DNA of 64,000 nt from an uncultured Acetatifactor sp. (GTDB lineage Bacteria; Bacillota; Clostridia; Lachnospirales; Lachnospiraceae), in assembly GCA_910578815.1 (NCBI GenBank), contig CAJTSE010000019.1:1-64000 (forward strand), read 5' to 3'. A program made the translations under genes and the position numbers. The notes beneath the pieces were generated by a model that was given only the letters and a program-made list of their open reading frames with translations, searched no databases and was not told the DNA's origin. Positions 24,722-33,078 of this stretch are shown here, in pieces; the first letter of the stretch is position 1; each line of letters opens with the position of its first letter.

Positions 24722-24837
24722 GAAGAATCGCTGTTCCTGCGATTCTTCGAGGCGAAACATAGATTTTCTTAAGCGGCGTTCAAAGAGGGGTGTTTACACA
24801 CCCTCTTGACGCCTTAGAAAATCTTTTCGCCTTTTTA
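24722..24837 (-). repeat. interspersed 3' element B, copy 1
   Basis: On the minus strand it begins in the flagellin stop codon. The outer arms AAGGCGAAAAGATTTTCTAAG and the matching CTTAAGAAAATCTATGTTTCGCCT enclose an inner stem that includes AAGAGGGTGTG/ACACCCCTCTT. A 10 bp hairpin, GAAGAATCGC/GCGATTCTTC (24722-24748), follows. It lies between flagellin and fliS and may terminate or protect the flagellin mRNA. Confidence 0.87.
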
Positions 24838-26190
24838 TTGCAACAGCTGCAGTACCTGCGAGGGCCGCTCGTTTGCCTGAGCAAGCATGGATGTACCCGC
24901 CTGGGTCAACACCTGATAGGTGGTATAGTTGGTCATTTCCTCCGCCATATCCACATCCATAATCCGGGAATACGCAGCAGTCATGTTCTCCGAAGTGACG
25001 TCCAAACTGTTGACGGTAGATTCCAGTCTGTTCTGATATGCTCCAAGCATCCCTCGCACCTTCGAAACATACTTAACCGCACCGTCAATGTCGTCGATTC
25101 CTTTCAGGGCTCCTTCCTTGGTGGATACATCTAAATTTTCGATTCCCATATTTCTTAAAGAAATAGCAGGAATCTCTACCGGCAGGACCTGCCCTTCATT
25201 AGACCCGACCTGCAGCCTCATGGCGCCGACGCCCGTAGCCTCTATTCGCAGGGAAGAAGCATTACCATTCTCGTCCTGAGGCGTGTATACGAGTATTTCC
25301 GCCGGATCATTCGGATCGTTCGGATCCCCCATGCCCAGATCCTCAAATTTCTTTTGCACGTTTAATTTTGGATTTGCCTTCAAAGGATCATCCGGATTTA
25401 TGTTCTGATTCAGTCTGAACAGGTCCAGCGTCATTTCAAACCCGTTGGAGCCGGAAATGGTCACCAGATTATCTTTATTCATTTTTGCCGTATACCCTTC
25501 CGGAAATCCGGTAGCTTCTGCCTGACCGCCGGGTCCCGTTATCTCAACCAGATAATTTCCCGTCCAAACCTTCTCCGTTGCGGCATCATCGGGATCGTCA
25601 ACAATATTGCCGTCCGCATCCACAAGATTCCCCTTTTCGTCCTTTATGGGAGAATTTACCACTTCCTTCTGCAGCGTAATGCCACCGATAAAATAATCTT
25701 TAACGGTAACATCCTTGGAATAGCCCGCTACCTTAATATCCGTATCACCGTACACATAACCCTTTAACTCAAACTCGCCATTCAACAGCTTCTGACTGTT
25801 AAACTCTGTAGTCTCAGCAACACGAGTAATCTCTTCCTTCAGCTGAGACACCTCGTCCTGCACGGTAGACCTGTCGCTTTCCGACATTGTCCCGTTGGCA
25901 GACTTGATCGCCAGCTCATTCATGCGCTGCAGCATCTCACTGATCTCGGACATGGCACCATCCGCCGTTTCGATCACGGAGATTCCGTCGTTTGCGTTAT
26001 CATTGGCCTGAGACAGGCCCTCTATTTGAGCATTCATCCTCTTTGCCATGGCAAGCCCTGCAGGATTATCCTTGGCATGATTGATTTTCAAGCCCGACGA
26101 CAGCCTTTCCAAAGACTGAGCCAGAAGACTATCATTATTTGCCAGTGCATTATTGGAAAGCATGGCGGACACGTTGTAATTAATTCGCAT
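24835..26190 (-). CDS. fliC: flagellin
   Basis: A 451-residue filament protein. The conserved D0/D1 N-terminus (MRINYNVSAMLSNNALANND, LSSGLKINHAKDNPAGLAMA) and C-terminus (MTNYTTYQVLTQAGTSMLAQ, ending VLQLLQ) are intact. The variable middle (about 160-330) is acidic with Asp-Pro-Asn runs and a VDADGNIVDDPDD stretch that resembles a calcium-binding loop. The start at 26190 has AAGGAG 7 bp upstream, inside the end of the DUF6240 gene; the genes overlap by 11 bp. Confidence 0.96.
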   Translation of the reverse strand: MRINYNVSAMLSNNALANNDSLLAQSLERLSSGLKINHAKDNPAGLAMAKRMNAQIEGLSQANDNANDGISVIETADGAMSEISEMLQRMNELAIKSANGTMSESDRSTVQDEVSQLKEEITRVAETTEFNSQKLLNGEFELKGYVYGDTDIKVAGYSKDVTVKDYFIGGITLQKEVVNSPIKDEKGNLVDADGNIVDDPDDAATEKVWTGNYLVEITGPGGQAEATGFPEGYTAKMNKDNLVTISGSNGFEMTLDLFRLNQNINPDDPLKANPKLNVQKKFEDLGMGDPNDPNDPAEILVYTPQDENGNASSLRIEATGVGAMRLQVGSNEGQVLPVEIPAISLRNMGIENLDVSTKEGALKGIDDIDGAVKYVSKVRGMLGAYQNRLESTVNSLDVTSENMTAAYSRIMDVDMAEEMTNYTTYQVLTQAGTSMLAQANERPSQVLQLLQ

Positions 26191-29100
26191 ATGAAACTCC
26201 TTCCTGTTCTGCGGATCCTTCACCTATGCAAGCATGCAGAAAAACCTTTGCCACACGGTAAAGCTCAACATTTTCTATTCCGGCCTCCATGCCAACTCCG
26301 GCTGTCTCCGAAAAGCGGACATCTGTACTTACCACGCTGATGTCCCCCAGCTTCCAGCTCTCACCGGCTTCCTCCTTAAAAATATCGGCTATTCTCTCAG
26401 TTTTCATAACCTCATTTTGATTTTCATTTTTAATGATTCCGCTTAAAACTTCCTTTTCAAAGCGGAAGGCTGCCTGCACTTTGTCCTCTTTCCCTGCTCT
26501 GACATTGATCCTGACCATACCGGCGGCGCCCGCTCCCCGTTCAAGTGTCAAATGTACTCTGGCCGTCCTGCCGCCAATATCCACCGGCAGGAAAAATTCC
26601 TGCTGCTTTGCCAGTTTCCCCGCAACGGTAAGCTGCTTATGTACCAGCTGCATACGCCGCACATCCAGGCTGCGGTCCGCGGATTCAAAGGTGGCTTCCT
26701 CTATTTCTGACTGCGCTCCGGCAATGCTCTCTTCATATCCCCGTTTAAACTCTTCCGGGCTGTCAAGCTGCTCCCACAACTGGGTGTTCTCTGCCTTCCG
26801 GCCTCCGTCCGCCTGCAGGGCTTCGCCGCTCACGGCCCCGGCTTCGGCAGGCAGCTTCCCCTTGTGCGCATGAGCCGCTGCGGGACGATTGCTCTTCCCC
26901 ACAAATCCGGCCGCAGCAAAAAGATCCTCATCCCCATCCAACAGGGCCGCTGCCGCAAGCAGGTTATCCGCACCGGCAGGAAAATCCCCCCGCGCCAGCA
27001 TGGCCGTACACTCCTGCCCCGCCGACACTACTGCCTCACGATACTGCTCCAACTGTTCTTTGTTGTATGCCGTCTCCGCCGTTTCGACATATGACACATC
27101 TGTCATTGCCTTTTCCACATTTCTGACAAAGGCTTTTCCAATCTGCTCGGAAATGCTTTCACCTTTTTGAATCCGCTCCGCCACGGCCCCCATTTCGTCT
27201 CCGACCTTTGTATCGAGGGACTTGCACCTGCCGCTGCGAACGGCACTGAGCAGATTTCCAAAATGAAGCTCTGCCTGGGTATTAACCAAGGCTCCCACTG
27301 CCGCTCCATCTGTCTTTTCTATTTGACGCAGCAGGCGGTAAACTCCGATATAGCTCTCTCTCTCTTCCTGCGTAACAGCATGATTCTTCTCCAGACCGTA
27401 AAGGAAGCGGCTGTAGCTCTCGGCTTCCGCTCGATAGTCCTCCGGCAGCTCTTCAAAGTACCGCTCCAACTCTTCAAAGGTTTTTTCCAGCGGATTCACC
27501 CCATCCCGGATCATTTTAAGCGTTGCTGCCGGCGTCAGCTTCTCCACCACGGTCTGAACCACCCGGTCCGCTTCTTTCACCCTCTCCAGGTTTTCGAGAC
27601 TCATCTCCATGCGGTTATATCCCAGAATCCGCGCTGCCCTGCGGTTTTCCTCCGTCGGCTCCTGACCCAGATCCCTCAAAATATCGTCCACATTGGCAAA
27701 GGCCTTTCTGATGCTGTCCCCCAGATCCCGCCGGGGCTCCGTCATCAGCGTTTCATAGCTTTCCCCTGCCTTTTTATAGGTATCCTCCAGAATCTTGCCT
27801 TCTTTGTGAAAATTCTCAAGAGACTCCGTGCTGATGCCTTCCGCAAAGGTTCCCAGTACACCTGCCGGCAGTCCGGGCAGCTCCCGCACAACTGCATCTG
27901 TATCCCGCAAGCTCCGATACTTCTCCACACTGCTTTCATCTCCGGGGAAGTACTGCTCCGCCAGCTGTGACTCCGCCTGCCTCAGCGCTTCCACCAGCTT
28001 TTCCATGGGCGCCGTGTCAATGGAGAATCCGCTTTTCAGCAACTTAATATTCACCTCCGCCGTCATCCGCAGACGAATTTCTTCCAGTTGCCTTCTGGCC
28101 GTAATATCTCCCGCACAATTTTCCCAGGCCTCTTCACTTCGGTAATAGTCCTCCGTCCGCACGGCCCTTTCATATAAATTCTCACTGCCCTCGGAAAGTA
28201 TTCCGTGTACGGGCGCTTTTCCTTCCGCCACCGCGCCTGCAGCCGCCTCTGCAAAACGCTCCGGTTTTACAGGCAGCTCCAGCGCCCTTAATTCCTCCAG
28301 CCGGTTCAGATTCTCTTCGGTCAGGGGCAGCCCGTTATCTAAAAGCCAGGCAGCGTCCCTGCGGCTCTCCTCATTGATCTCACGCCCGGAATTTTCAATG
28401 ATATTCTCGATCTGACGGGCAAGGCCGCTCTCATGGACTGCTTCATCAGCCGCTTTATTCGTTACGGCTGTCCCGGAAATTTTCGCGGTCTCCTGCCCTG
28501 CGCCGAAGGCACTCATAGCATAATATCCCTGTACATCCTCGGCAAAAAAGCCGGGAACATTTCCTTCACCGCCTGCGGCACCGCTGTTTTCCGCCACATA
28601 AAGATTCCAGATCTCACTGCTCATTTCATTATCTATCAGATAGCGGATGCTCCCCTGATCCAAAGGCTGAAGCTCAGCCGCCATCATCCAGGCGGTCTTC
28701 GTCAGCTCCAAATTTTCCTCTGTCAGCGGAAGGTCTGCCTGCCGAAAGCTTTCCGCCACTGCCTCTGCCAAAACCTGGCTCCCCAGGACCGCCGCCAGTG
28801 TCTCCATGTTCAAATCATCCGTATATCCTGCTATTTTCTTACCCGCACGGACCAGCTCCGCCTTGATTTTATCTACAATCGTAACGGTCTCTTCCGGATT
28901 CATATTGCCGAAATCAAAGCCTTCTTCTTTGGCTTTGGCATAATCTTCCTCCGATAATGTATGTGACATTACTGTCATATAGTCCTGACTGATCCCCACA
29001 TCTGCACTTTCGGCCTCCTGTTGAAGCTCAATCAGGCTCTTACCCTTTTCCGCTCCGTTTCCGGGCAGACCGTTTCGGCCTAACCCCGGCGCATATATGC

Positions 29101-29227
29101 TTTCCCCGGATACCGCTCCCTGGGCAGGATGATTTTTTCCGGGATGGACTTTTCCATTGATTCCCTGATTCTCCGTATATGGATTCTTCGTCTCACTGAC
29201 CTGCTGCTGATTAAATGATATTCTCAA
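26180..29227 (-). CDS. large DUF6240-type protein in the flagellin operon
   Basis: A 1015-residue helical protein that I place in DUF6240. The stretch LPLTEENL recurs (near 190 and 300), and related TEEN/SLENL motifs follow (near 535), suggesting several units of about 100 residues. No signal peptide is seen, but the Asn/Gln-rich N-terminus could be an export signal. A C-terminal basic-hydrophobic region (about 860-1000) resembles a flagellar hook-length or FliK-like C-domain only weakly. The TTG start at 29227 has AGGAG 8 bp upstream. It overlaps flagellin by 11 bp, so the two are probably cotranscribed. Function unknown; a flagellar role is inferred from context. Confidence 0.7.
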   Translation of the reverse strand: MRISFNQQQVSETKNPYTENQGINGKVHPGKNHPAQGAVSGESIYAPGLGRNGLPGNGAEKGKSLIELQQEAESADVGISQDYMTVMSHTLSEEDYAKAKEEGFDFGNMNPEETVTIVDKIKAELVRAGKKIAGYTDDLNMETLAAVLGSQVLAEAVAESFRQADLPLTEENLELTKTAWMMAAELQPLDQGSIRYLIDNEMSSEIWNLYVAENSGAAGGEGNVPGFFAEDVQGYYAMSAFGAGQETAKISGTAVTNKAADEAVHESGLARQIENIIENSGREINEESRRDAAWLLDNGLPLTEENLNRLEELRALELPVKPERFAEAAAGAVAEGKAPVHGILSEGSENLYERAVRTEDYYRSEEAWENCAGDITARRQLEEIRLRMTAEVNIKLLKSGFSIDTAPMEKLVEALRQAESQLAEQYFPGDESSVEKYRSLRDTDAVVRELPGLPAGVLGTFAEGISTESLENFHKEGKILEDTYKKAGESYETLMTEPRRDLGDSIRKAFANVDDILRDLGQEPTEENRRAARILGYNRMEMSLENLERVKEADRVVQTVVEKLTPAATLKMIRDGVNPLEKTFEELERYFEELPEDYRAEAESYSRFLYGLEKNHAVTQEERESYIGVYRLLRQIEKTDGAAVGALVNTQAELHFGNLLSAVRSGRCKSLDTKVGDEMGAVAERIQKGESISEQIGKAFVRNVEKAMTDVSYVETAETAYNKEQLEQYREAVVSAGQECTAMLARGDFPAGADNLLAAAALLDGDEDLFAAAGFVGKSNRPAAAHAHKGKLPAEAGAVSGEALQADGGRKAENTQLWEQLDSPEEFKRGYEESIAGAQSEIEEATFESADRSLDVRRMQLVHKQLTVAGKLAKQQEFFLPVDIGGRTARVHLTLERGAGAAGMVRINVRAGKEDKVQAAFRFEKEVLSGIIKNENQNEVMKTERIADIFKEEAGESWKLGDISVVSTDVRFSETAGVGMEAGIENVELYRVAKVFLHACIGEGSAEQEGVSYAN

Positions 29228-29251
29228 GATGCTGTCTCCTATCACAAAATG

Positions 29252-29283
29252 CCGAAATAATTGTCTTACTTCTTTTATTTCGG
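29252..29283. promoter_or_regulatory. 9 bp inverted repeat upstream of the DUF6240/flagellin genes
   Basis: CCGAAATAA and TTATTTCGG are perfect arms separated by 14 bp, starting 25 bp upstream of the DUF6240 start. It could be an operator or a leader hairpin. No sigma-28 promoter is obvious next to it. Confidence 0.45.
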
Positions 29284-29359
29284 TTAAATGGGAATAATTC
29301 TTTACACGTAAATTATTTTCCGGCAATGAGTCGACGGCTATCTAAAGAATTAAACAGAC

Positions 29360-29388
29360 TTTACACCTTTTTATTTTCGTAATAGGAT
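29360..29388 (+). promoter_or_regulatory. probable promoter of the long sigma factor gene
   Basis: TTTACA (29360-29365), 17 bp, TAGGAT (29383-29388), about 57 bp before the start codon at 29446. Moderate match to sigma-A. Confidence 0.5.
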
Positions 29389-29445
29389 TTGTATAAAAGT
29401 ACCCAATGAAAGGAACGGGAGCGACACTTTACAGGTGAAAGGCAG

Positions 29446-31035
29446 ATGAAAATGATGAATTACAATACAATCGAAAGCTATGTCGAGCGAGTGTATGGCT
29501 TCGCAGTCAATCATACCTTTACCAGAGACGAAGCAGACGAGCTGTCTCAGGAAATCTTGATTACCGCTGTCCGTGAGCTTCCAAGGCTGAAGGACAGAAG
29601 CAAATTTGAGCCCTGGCTTTGGGGTATTGCAGGCAATACTGCAAAGAGCTTTCGGCGTCGCATGGGAAAACAGCGCGCGATGTATTCCTATAATATGCCG
29701 GAAGACCTGTTCCGCAGCGAGCAATGCAATGACCCGGAAGAAAATCAGGAAGAAGAATATGACCGCCTGCGAACAAATATTGCAATGCTTTCAGCCATTT
29801 ACCGCGACATCATCATTCTTCATTATTACGACGGCCTTTCCACAAAACAGATCTCCGACAGACTGAATATCCCGGAAGGAACCATAACCTGGCGGCTGTC
29901 GGAGGCAAGAAAAAAACTGAAAAAGGAGTATAACAACATGAACGAAACTGCCTTAAGACCTGTAAAATTAAGAATTGACATATATGGGAGCGGAGACTAT
30001 GACGGCGAAATCATTCCGTTCCCCAGTGAAAAGATCGACGACGCGCTTTCACAGAACATATTATACTACTGCTATGAAAAGCCCTGTGGCATTGAAGAGC
30101 TGGCACAGTTGTGCGGCGTACCGGCTTATTACATTGAAGACCGGATTCGGAACCTCCTGAAACGGGAGGCCCTTCTGGAAACCTCAAAGGGAAAATATCG
30201 TACAAGCTTTATAATCTGGTCGGACAAATACGGTATTTATTGTGAAGAACACGGAGAAAAAGCACTGCTGCCGCTTATGAATCAACTGCTGGAAGCCCTG
30301 CATGGCATCGCAAGGGAAGCAGCCGGACTCGGCTTTTATAAAGCCGGAAAGAGCGAAACGGATTTGTTTTATCTCTACGGAAGCATGGCCTTCTGCCATG
30401 CCAGTACACGTTACTGTACTCTGCCCTATCCCGATTATGTCCAGCGGTATGACGGGGGCAGATGGTGCTATATCGGAAATATGGAAACCGGACAGCACCG
30501 CAGAATCGGCCTGGGCATACAGTGTTGTACTAATAACGGCATCCCCGGCGGATACACCCATACTTCATACGGCGGTATCCACGGCATGGCATTCCGCCCA
30601 ATGATGCGCGATTATTATATTAATATCTGTGCCGACATTTTACGAGGCGCTTCCCCGAAGGATACAGAGTCCGTGGCAAATGCAATCAGGGAGGGATACA
30701 TTATAAAGAAGCAGGACGGTACTCTGCTTGTCACGACTCCCGCTTTCACCAGAAAGCAGAAGGCGGCATTTAATTCCATAACCGACAAATATCTGGCGCC
30801 GCTTATGCCCGCATACTCGGAAATTATAAACGACTTTATTGCAGGATATAAAAAGCTGTTCCCCCCGCATTTGAATGACGATGCAGACCGCATGTGCCAG
30901 AATATGTTTCAGGGATTTTACACGGTAGTCGTGGAGCATGCCCAGAGAATTGGCGCCATAAAAATGCCCTCTCCGCATTGCTTCTGTGACGTACTGATCC
31001 AGACAGCCCCGGCTGACCCTGACCCTCTGCCATAA
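29446..31035 (+). CDS. ECF-like sigma factor with long C-terminal extension
   Basis: A 529-residue protein. Residues 1-165 form an ECF sigma factor: region 2 with RDEADELSQEILITAVRELPRL and WLWGIAGNTAKSFRRR, and region 4 with YRDIIILHYYDGLSTKQISD followed by GTITWRLSEARKKLKK. The remaining 360 residues include a probable winged helix (about 205-255, PCGIEELAQLCGVPAYYIED) and an unassigned domain rich in Tyr, Gly and Cys. No anti-sigma gene is adjacent, so the extension may itself sense or inhibit, as in other C-terminally extended ECF groups. ATGs at 29446 and 29452 are both possible starts. Confidence 0.8.
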   Translation: MKMMNYNTIESYVERVYGFAVNHTFTRDEADELSQEILITAVRELPRLKDRSKFEPWLWGIAGNTAKSFRRRMGKQRAMYSYNMPEDLFRSEQCNDPEENQEEEYDRLRTNIAMLSAIYRDIIILHYYDGLSTKQISDRLNIPEGTITWRLSEARKKLKKEYNNMNETALRPVKLRIDIYGSGDYDGEIIPFPSEKIDDALSQNILYYCYEKPCGIEELAQLCGVPAYYIEDRIRNLLKREALLETSKGKYRTSFIIWSDKYGIYCEEHGEKALLPLMNQLLEALHGIAREAAGLGFYKAGKSETDLFYLYGSMAFCHASTRYCTLPYPDYVQRYDGGRWCYIGNMETGQHRRIGLGIQCCTNNGIPGGYTHTSYGGIHGMAFRPMMRDYYINICADILRGASPKDTESVANAIREGYIIKKQDGTLLVTTPAFTRKQKAAFNSITDKYLAPLMPAYSEIINDFIAGYKKLFPPHLNDDADRMCQNMFQGFYTVVVEHAQRIGAIKMPSPHCFCDVLIQTAPADPDPLP

Positions 31036-31096
31036 TGCCCTGTTGAAGCCCGGAATCCGATGAAATCCGCACCCTGCACGTGATAGCTCATTTTTA

Positions 31097-31130
31097 AAGC
31101 CTGACAGGCATCTCCACACCTGTCAGGCTT
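31097..31130. terminator. bidirectional 12 bp terminator hairpin
   Basis: AAGCCTGACAGG and CCTGTCAGGCTT form a perfect stem with a 10-base loop between the convergent sigma factor and glgB genes. The T-tract is weak on both sides. Confidence 0.75.
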
Positions 31131-31141
31131 ATTCTTACTGC

Positions 31142-33049
31142 TTAAAACACAAATACCGCCGCTCCATAGGGAGGCAGATCCAGTGAAAGCGAATACTTCT
31201 GATTACACAAAGGCTCCTTTTCCGCCGTAATTTCTTGGGGAATCTCATTGCCCCAGCCGCCGAAGCGTTCCTCGTCGCTGTTTAAGAGCAGCTTATACTT
31301 CTTATTCTTCGGAACGGCAACCCGGTAACCTTCCCGCTTAACCGGCGTCATATTCATGACAAACAGCAAATTGTTTCTGCCCTTAGAAGACCTTCTCACA
31401 AAGGAATACACACTGTTTTCCGTGTCGTCCGCGTTCATCCATTCAAACCCGGCCCAGGTATCGTCCAGCTCGTAAGCCGCCGGATATTTTCTGTAGATCG
31501 TCAGCAATTCCTTTACATAATCGTGCAGACCTTTATTGCTTTTCTCGCCGAGAAGATACCAATCCAGTTCTCTTGCCTCGCTCCATTCTCTTTCCTGCCC
31601 GAAATCCTGCCCCATGAACAACAGCTTCTTGCCGGCATGTCCGAACATATATGTATACCCCACGCGCAAATTCGCGTATTTATCCACCTTGTATCCAGGC
31701 ATCTTATTTACCATGGAGCATTTTAAATGCACCACCTCGTCATGGGACAGAGGAAGGATATATTTTTCACTCTCATTGTAGCTCATGGCAAAGGTCATGG
31801 CATAGTGATTACCTTTGCGGTAAATGGGATCCAGCTTCATATACTCACAGAAATCGTGCATCCAGCCCATGTTCCATTTAAAGGCGAAACCAAGGCCCTC
31901 GCCGCCGATCTCCCCGGTAACATTGGGCCAGGCCGTGGATTCCTCCGCAATGGTCAGGAATCCGGGATAACTCCCACGAACTACGGAATTCATATGCTTG
32001 AAAAATTCGATAGCCGCAAGATTCTCATGACCACCGTACTTATTAGGCACCCATTGACCCGCCTGCTTTCCGTAATCCAGATAAAGCATGGAAGCCACCG
32101 CATCCACCCGGATACCGTCCACATGGAATTCCCGCAGCCAGAACAGCACGTTGGCAATCAGGAAATTCTTTACCTCTGGCTTCTCGTAATTAAAGATTTT
32201 GGTGCCCCAGTCAGGATGCTCCCCCAGGCGGGGATCCGGATGTTCAAAAATGCACTGCCCGTCGAACTGCCCCAGTCCGTGAGCATCGGTGGCAAAATGA
32301 GCCGGCACCCAGTCCAGGATGACACCAACGCCTGCCTTGTGCAGCTGATTCACCAGATACATAAAGTCCTTAGGCGTACCGTAGCGGGAGGTAGGCGCAT
32401 AATACCCCGTCACCTGATACCCCCAGGAGCCGTCAAAGGGAAACTCCGCAATACCCATCAGCTCCACATGTGTATATTTCATTTCCTTTAAATACTCCAC
32501 AATCCTGTCTGCAAACTGGCGATAATTATAAAAGCCCTCCGCCGTTCCGTCGGGATGCTTCATAAAGGAACCGATATGACACTCATAAATAGCCATAGGC
32601 TCTCTGTTCATGTCCTTTTGGTCCCGTTGCTCCATCCAGGCCGCATCCTTCCATTCAAATCCGGAAAGATCCGCCACAATAGATGCCGTTCCTGGACGAT
32701 ACTCCGCCTGATTGGCAAAGGGATCTGCCTTGTATAGCTTTCGCCCGTCCTGAGCAGTAATCAAAAACTTATACATATCTCCCACAGCCGCTTCCGGAAT
32801 AAACAACCCCCAGATGCCTACCGGTCCCAGCTTTTCCATGGAATGAGTCTCTTCATTCCATCCATTAAAGGAGCCGATCACATGAACTGCGCTTGCATTG
32901 GGCGCCCATACACCAAAGTAAATACCTTCCACCCCTTCTTCCACAGAGCGGTGGGCCCCCAGCTTTTTATAAATGTCATAATGCGTCCCCTGTGAAAACA
33001 GATACTGATCCGCCTCGGAAATGAAAACCTTTTCTGCTTCTTTTGCCAT
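31142..33049 (-). CDS. glgB: 1,4-alpha-glucan branching enzyme GlgB
   Basis: A 635-residue GH13 enzyme that makes alpha-1,6 branches in glycogen. The N-terminal CBM48-like domain (GIYFGVWAPNASAVHVIGSF) and the catalytic barrel show all signature stretches: GVILDWVPAHF, GIRVDAVASMLYLDY with the nucleophile Asp, LTIAEESTAWP with the acid Glu, and LPLSHDEVVH. The start at 33049 (MAKEAEK) is chosen over the overlapping ATG at 33079 because it matches family N-termini. It is translationally adjacent to the upstream 1040-residue gene. No other glycogen genes are present in the window. Confidence 0.95.
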   Translation of the reverse strand: MAKEAEKVFISEADQYLFSQGTHYDIYKKLGAHRSVEEGVEGIYFGVWAPNASAVHVIGSFNGWNEETHSMEKLGPVGIWGLFIPEAAVGDMYKFLITAQDGRKLYKADPFANQAEYRPGTASIVADLSGFEWKDAAWMEQRDQKDMNREPMAIYECHIGSFMKHPDGTAEGFYNYRQFADRIVEYLKEMKYTHVELMGIAEFPFDGSWGYQVTGYYAPTSRYGTPKDFMYLVNQLHKAGVGVILDWVPAHFATDAHGLGQFDGQCIFEHPDPRLGEHPDWGTKIFNYEKPEVKNFLIANVLFWLREFHVDGIRVDAVASMLYLDYGKQAGQWVPNKYGGHENLAAIEFFKHMNSVVRGSYPGFLTIAEESTAWPNVTGEIGGEGLGFAFKWNMGWMHDFCEYMKLDPIYRKGNHYAMTFAMSYNESEKYILPLSHDEVVHLKCSMVNKMPGYKVDKYANLRVGYTYMFGHAGKKLLFMGQDFGQEREWSEARELDWYLLGEKSNKGLHDYVKELLTIYRKYPAAYELDDTWAGFEWMNADDTENSVYSFVRRSSKGRNNLLFVMNMTPVKREGYRVAVPKNKKYKLLLNSDEERFGGWGNEIPQEITAEKEPLCNQKYSLSLDLPPYGAAVFVF

Positions 33050-33078
33050 AATAATATCCCGCCTTTCCAAAATCTCCA

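Noticed and set aside
29227..29345. sigma-28 (SigD) promoter before the flagellin operon
   Set aside because: A GCCG near 29327 exists, but no TAAA lies at the required 15-16 bp upstream, and the -10 continuation does not match.
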